From positions 1-10,528 of the forward strand of contig JAJZPY010000072.1 in assembly GCA_021811005.1 (NCBI GenBank): DNA of 10,528 nucleotides, read 5' to 3'. Positions 7,180 through 10,528 of the stretch are shown here, one piece after another. Source of the stretch: Pseudomonadota bacterium. Its GTDB lineage: Bacteria > Pseudomonadota > Gammaproteobacteria > Burkholderiales > Ferrovaceae. Every line of letters starts with the position of its first letter. Position 1 is the first letter of the stretch. The position numbers and the translations under genes were made by a program. Under the pieces are notes generated by a model. That model was given only the letters and a program-made list of their open reading frames with translations. It had not been told where the DNA came from and made no database searches.

Positions 7180-7209
7180 TTGTCATGGGCTCCTGTCCCC
7201 AGTTAGCAT
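7180..7209 (+). promoter_or_regulatory. Possible promoter of the ATPase-RND operon
   Basis: TTGTCA (7180-7185) and TAGCAT (7204-7209) are separated by 18 bp. The -35 is good and the -10 is moderate (four of six). Transcription would start around 7216, giving a leader of about 29 nt before the ATG at 7245. The remaining 7076-7179 stretch is AT-richer than the genes, but I see no clear operator, repeat or RNA gene in it. Confidence 0.4.
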
Positions 7210-7244
7210 TGCAAGCTGCCACGTCAAAGGATCCGGTAACCCGC

Positions 7245-8060
7245 ATGAGCACGCCCCTGATCGAGTTGGACGACCTGCATTTCAGTTACGGATCGCGCCG
7301 GATTTTGAACGGGGTCAGCCTGACCCTGGCCGAAGGCAAAGTGACGGCCATTCTGGGTACCAGCGGTTGTGGAAAAACCACCCTGCTCAAGCTGATCGGC
7401 GGCCAGTTGCGCCCCAACCGGGGTGCCGTGCGTTTTCGCGGACAGGTGGTCCATGAAATGAACACGGGCCAGCTCTACCGGATGCGCCGGGAAATCGGCA
7501 TGATGTTCCAGCAGGGCGGGCTGTTCAGCGATCTCACCGTGTTCGACAACGTGGCCTTCCCCCTGCGCGAACACACCCGGCTGCCCGAGCGGCTCATTCG
7601 TGACCTGGTCCTGATGAAGCTGCAGGCGGTTGGCCTGCGCGGCGCGCGCGACCTGTTTCCGGCCGAGCTGTCCGGCGGCATGAACCGGCGCGTGTGCCTG
7701 GCCCGTGCCATTGCCATGGACCCCACGCTCGCGGTGTACGACGAGCCTTTTGCCGGACTTGACCCCATTTCCCTGAACGCCGTGGCCAAACTGATCCGCG
7801 AACTGAACGACTCCATCGGCACCACGTCCATCGTGGTGACCTACGACGTGAGCGAATCGCTCAAGGTGGTGGACTACATTTTCCTGCTGTCCGAAGGCGT
7901 GGTCGTCAGCCAGGGCGATCCGGCCAGCCTGAGCGCATCGCAGGATGCCTATGCGCGCCAGTTCATTCATGCGGAACCTGACGGGCCGGTGGCCTTCCAG
8001 CAGCCTGCCCCGCCGCTGGCCTCGGATTTTCGCTTTAGCACGCCTGTCGCACGCCCATGA
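7245..8060 (+). CDS. MlaF-like ABC transporter ATP-binding protein heading an RND operon
   Basis: This 271-residue ABC ATPase is closest in pattern to MlaF, which powers phospholipid transport across the periplasm with the MlaE permease. Visible motifs are Walker A GTSGCGKT (38-45, Lys44), Q-loop Gln89 in MMFQQGGLFSDLTVFDNVAFPLREH-type sequence (the GGLFSDLTVFDNVAFP block is an Mla hallmark), signature LSGGM (142-146), Walker B with Glu167 in YDEPFAGLDPIS, and D-loop 171-173. The H-loop is odd: it reads VVTYDV, so Tyr200 replaces the usual His. A Pro/Ala-rich tail follows residue 245. The start is set by homology (MSTPLIELDD). The ribosome site is weak, with AAAGGA 13 nt upstream; an in-frame ATG at 7185 lies before the predicted transcription start. 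The stop overlaps the adaptor start (ATGA, 8057-8060). No mlaE, mlaD, mlaC or mlaB is nearby, so its membrane partner is unknown. Confidence 0.88.
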   Translation: MSTPLIELDDLHFSYGSRRILNGVSLTLAEGKVTAILGTSGCGKTTLLKLIGGQLRPNRGAVRFRGQVVHEMNTGQLYRMRREIGMMFQQGGLFSDLTVFDNVAFPLREHTRLPERLIRDLVLMKLQAVGLRGARDLFPAELSGGMNRRVCLARAIAMDPTLAVYDEPFAGLDPISLNAVAKLIRELNDSIGTTSIVVTYDVSESLKVVDYIFLLSEGVVVSQGDPASLSASQDAYARQFIHAEPDGPVAFQQPAPPLASDFRFSTPVARP

Positions 8061-9232
8061 GTCCCAACCTGGTTTCCTGGCTGCGTTCCCCCAAAGGCCG
8101 CCTTTTCGGCGGGCTTTTCATGCTGGCCGTTGCCATCGCGCTGGTGGGGTATTTCAAGTTTCATGGCACCACATCCACAAACCAGGCGGGCGGCCGCCGC
8201 CCGCCCCTTGCCCCCGTTTCGGTGGCGGTGGCCCGCAACGAGGATTTTCAGGTGTGGATGACCGGTCTGGGCACGGTGACGCCGCTCTATACCGTCACGG
8301 TGCGCTCCATGGTGGACGGCCAGCTGATGCAGGTTCATTTCAGGGAAGGCCAACTCGTCAAGGCGGGCGACCTGCTGGCTGAAATAGATCCCCGGCCGTT
8401 TCAGGTCCAGCTCGACCAGGCCCTGGCCCAATTGGCCCATGACCGCGCCCTGCTCCAGAACGCCAAGCTGGACCTGTCCCGCTACAAGGCGCTGGCCGCC
8501 ACCGGCGCCGCTCCCCAGCAACAACTGGACACCCAGGTTGCCCTGGTGGCGCAGTATGAAGCTTCGATCCTGACCGACCAGGCCCAGGTGGACAATGCCA
8601 AGCTGCAGCTGGTGTATTCCCGGATCACGGCGCCCGTGACCGGACGCCTCGGCCTGCGCCAGGTGGACCCGGGCAACATCATCCACAGCACGGACACCAC
8701 GGGGCTGGTGGTACTGACCCAGCTGTCGCCCATCACCGTGATTTTCCCCCTGCCCCAGGACGCCTTGCCAGCCATCCTGAACGGCATGAAATCGGGCACC
8801 CTGCGCGTGGAAGCCTGGGATCGTGCCAACACCACCCGCCTGGCGGAAGGTGAACTCCTGACCGTGGACAACCAGGTGGACGTGACCACCGGCATGGTGA
8901 AGCTGCGCGCCCAGTTCCAGAATGCGGACTACAGCCTTTTTCCCAACCAGTTCGTCAACGCCCGCCTGCGGGTGGACACGATGAAAAACGCATTGGTCAT
9001 TCCGGCCTCGGGCGTGCAGCAGGGAGCCGACGGCCCCTATGCCTACGTGCTGGATGCCCGGCATGTGGTTTCGGTGCACAAGCTCAAGCTGGGACCGTCG
9101 GACGGCGTTCACGTGGCCATCCAGGAAGGATTGACTGCCGGTGATCCGGTGGTGACCGACGGTGTGGATCATTTGCGCGAGGGGGCCACCGTCGAAATAT
9201 CCGGTCGCGGCAAAACAGCGGCAGGACCTTGA
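8057..9232 (+). CDS. mdtA: RND efflux pump periplasmic adaptor subunit, MdtA-like (membrane fusion protein)
   Basis: This 391-residue protein bridges an inner-membrane RND pump to an outer-membrane TolC-type channel. It has a short cytoplasmic N-terminus, one membrane anchor at about 16-34 with no lipobox, and then periplasmic domains. The lipoyl halves lie at about 78-113 (TVRSMVDGQL, FREGQLVKAGDLLAEIDP) and 186-215 (SRITAPVTGRLGLRQVDPGN). They flank a two-helix coiled coil at about 115-184. Beta-barrel and membrane-proximal domains follow (LFPNQFVNARL at about 300, VVTDGVDHLREGATVEI near the end). These match E. coli MdtA closely in order and wording. There is no Shine-Dalgarno sequence before its ATG, which overlaps the upstream TGA (ATGA), so it is probably translated by coupling to the ATPase gene. 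Its own TGA overlaps the pump start. MdtA belongs to the MdtABC-TolC pump for bile salts and some drugs; the substrate here cannot be told. Confidence 0.95.
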   Translation: MSPNLVSWLRSPKGRLFGGLFMLAVAIALVGYFKFHGTTSTNQAGGRRPPLAPVSVAVARNEDFQVWMTGLGTVTPLYTVTVRSMVDGQLMQVHFREGQLVKAGDLLAEIDPRPFQVQLDQALAQLAHDRALLQNAKLDLSRYKALAATGAAPQQQLDTQVALVAQYEASILTDQAQVDNAKLQLVYSRITAPVTGRLGLRQVDPGNIIHSTDTTGLVVLTQLSPITVIFPLPQDALPAILNGMKSGTLRVEAWDRANTTRLAEGELLTVDNQVDVTTGMVKLRAQFQNADYSLFPNQFVNARLRVDTMKNALVIPASGVQQGADGPYAYVLDARHVVSVHKLKLGPSDGVHVAIQEGLTAGDPVVTDGVDHLREGATVEISGRGKTAAGP

Positions 9233-10528
9233 ACATCTCCAGGATTTTCATTGAACGTCCGGTGGCGACCTCGCTCATCATGGTCGCCGTGCTGCTGTCC
9301 GGCTTGATCGCCTGGCGTTTCCTGCCGCTTTCTGCCTTGCCGGAAGTGGATTACCCCACCATTGAAGTCACCACGCTCTACCCCGGCGCCGGCCCTGAAG
9401 TCATGGCGTCCGCGGTGACCGCTCCCCTGGAGCGCCAGTTTGGCCAGATGCCCGGCCTCACCCAGATGAGCTCCACGAGTTCTGGCGGGGCCTCGGTCAT
9501 CACGCTGCAGTTCGCGCTCAGCATGTCGCTCGACGTGGCCGAACAGCAGGTGCAGGAAGCCATCAACGCCGCCGGCACTTTCCTGCCCACCGACCTGCCC
9601 ATGCCGCCCCTGTACAACAAGGTCAATCCGGCCGACGCCCCGATCCTGACCCTGGCCGTCACTTCGCCGGCCATGACCTTGCCGCGCCTGCAGGACTGGG
9701 TCGATACCCGCCTGGTACAGAAAATTTCCCAACTGCCGGGCGTGGGCATGGTCAGCATGGGCGGCGGCCTGAGGCCTGCCGTGCGCGTGCAGCTCAATCC
9801 CGGCGCCCTGGCCGTGCGCAAGCTGGGATTCGAGGACATCCGCACCGCCATCGCCAACAACAACGTCAACATGCCCAAAGGCAGCTTTGACGGGCCGGAG
9901 CGCGCCGCCGTGGTGGACGCCAACGACCAGATCCGTTCCGCCGAGGACTACCGGCAAATCATCATCACGTACCTCAACGGGGCTCCCGTGCGCCTGGGCG
10001 ACGTGGCCACGGTCACGGAAAATGCCGAAGACGTGCACCTGGCCGCCTGGCGCAACGGCACGCCGGCCGTCATCGTCAATGTGCAGCGCCAGCCTGGCGC
10101 CAATGTCATCGAAGTGTCCGACCGCATCAAGCAACTGCTGCCGCAATTGCAGCAGTCGCTGCCCCAATCGCTGGAGGTTTCCGTCCTGACCGACCGCACG
10201 ACCACCATCCGGGCGTCGGTCCACGAAATCCAGTTTGAGTTGCTGCTCGCCATCGCCCTGGTGGTGATGGCCATTTTCCTGTTCCTGCGCAACCTTCCGG
10301 GCACCATCATTCCGAGCGTGGCCGTTCCCGTATCGCTGGTGGGCACACTGACGTTCATGTACCTGGCCAATTTCAGCATCAACAACCTGACGCTGATGGC
10401 GCTCACCATCGCCACCGGCTTTGTGGTGGACGATGCCATCGTCATGATCGAAAACATCGCGCGCTACCTGGAACAGGGCGAACCCCCACTGCAGGCGGCC
10501 ATCAAGGGGGCGCGGCAGATTGGGTTCA
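9229..10528 (+). CDS. mdtB: RND multidrug efflux transporter, MdtB-like (partial, C-terminus beyond window)
   Basis: The first 433 codons of an RND pump of about 1040 residues are present; the frame is open at the right edge. It has the N-terminal amphipathic start ISRIFIERPVATSLIM, TM1 at about 13-30, ALPEVDYPTIEVTTLYPGA (about 38-56) and VTAPLERQFGQMPG. The porter domain includes NKVNPADAPILTLAV, RPAVRVQLNP and VNVQRQPGAN. TM2 to TM4 cover about 338-410. TM4 contains VVDDAIVMIEN with Asp401 and Asp402, the proton-relay pair of AcrB-type pumps. The wording follows E. coli MdtB more closely than AcrB. The start is a TTG at 9229-9231 sharing TTGA with the adaptor stop; homology requires the protein to begin about here and no ATG is available upstream in frame. 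AGGA lies only 2 nt before the TTG, so coupling is likely. A second RND gene (mdtC-like) may follow downstream, as MdtB and MdtC work as a heteromer. Confidence 0.95.
   Translation, partial: MNISRIFIERPVATSLIMVAVLLSGLIAWRFLPLSALPEVDYPTIEVTTLYPGAGPEVMASAVTAPLERQFGQMPGLTQMSSTSSGGASVITLQFALSMSLDVAEQQVQEAINAAGTFLPTDLPMPPLYNKVNPADAPILTLAVTSPAMTLPRLQDWVDTRLVQKISQLPGVGMVSMGGGLRPAVRVQLNPGALAVRKLGFEDIRTAIANNNVNMPKGSFDGPERAAVVDANDQIRSAEDYRQIIITYLNGAPVRLGDVATVTENAEDVHLAAWRNGTPAVIVNVQRQPGANVIEVSDRIKQLLPQLQQSLPQSLEVSVLTDRTTTIRASVHEIQFELLLAIALVVMAIFLFLRNLPGTIIPSVAVPVSLVGTLTFMYLANFSINNLTLMALTIATGFVVDDAIVMIENIARYLEQGEPPLQAAIKGARQIGF

Noticed and set aside
7185..7247. ATG at 7185 as the ATPase start
   Set aside because: It would add 20 residues absent from the family and lies upstream of the predicted transcription start near 7216.
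7245..8060. A complete Mla phospholipid transport operon
   Set aside because: Only the ATPase resembles Mla. The next genes are an RND adaptor and pump, with no MlaE, MlaD, MlaC or MlaB in view.
7967..10224. Long minus-strand frames opposite the adaptor and pump genes
   Set aside because: They are rich in His, Gln and Gly as expected for reverse reading of GC-rich genes, and they overlap two clear homologues.

Overview
The window is a GC-rich, gene-dense chromosomal segment from a Gram-negative proteobacterium. I think a betaproteobacterium or a close relative is likely. The evidence is outer-membrane lipoprotein and RND-pump genes, a 555-residue EttA colinear with the E. coli protein, an MlaF-type ATPase, and a C-terminal two-cysteine module on the lipoprotein that I associate with betaproteobacterial envelope proteins. 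Genus cannot be given. Base composition and codon choice look even across all genes, and I see no insertion sequence, integrase, tRNA, CRISPR array or phage gene.

Layout. Positions 1-30 (minus) hold the first ten codons of an extended SDR epimerase, probably HldD. A short gap follows with a terminator (170-193) and a probable minus-strand promoter (132-158). Positions 220-900 (minus) encode a SlyB/17-kDa-type glycine-zipper lipoprotein. Its divergent upstream gap (901-1152) contains a perfect inverted repeat (920-941) near the predicted transcription start. Positions 1153-2820 (plus) encode EttA, the ABC-F translation factor. EttA converges on a very large SNF2-family ATPase (2817-6995, minus, 1392 residues), and the two stop codons share the tetranucleotide CTAG. 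A 249-bp divergent gap (6996-7244) carries a good sigma70-type promoter for the helicase and a plausible one in the other direction. The plus strand then has three genes joined by 4-bp stop/start overlaps: an MlaF-like ABC ATPase (7245-8060), an MdtA-like periplasmic adaptor (8057-9232) and an MdtB-like RND pump subunit (9229 to the window end, incomplete).

How the genes relate. The right third reads as one translationally coupled efflux operon headed by an ABC ATPase of the lipid-transport (Mla) type, with no Mla permease or substrate-binding partner in view. That ATPase also has tyrosine where the H-loop histidine normally sits. This pairing is the most unusual feature of the window. The giant helicase is second: only its C-terminal third is the known SNF2 motor, and the roughly 900 residues before it are mostly unrecognised. 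The rest looks like ordinary housekeeping and envelope content. I found no convincing evidence of a complete new multi-gene system.
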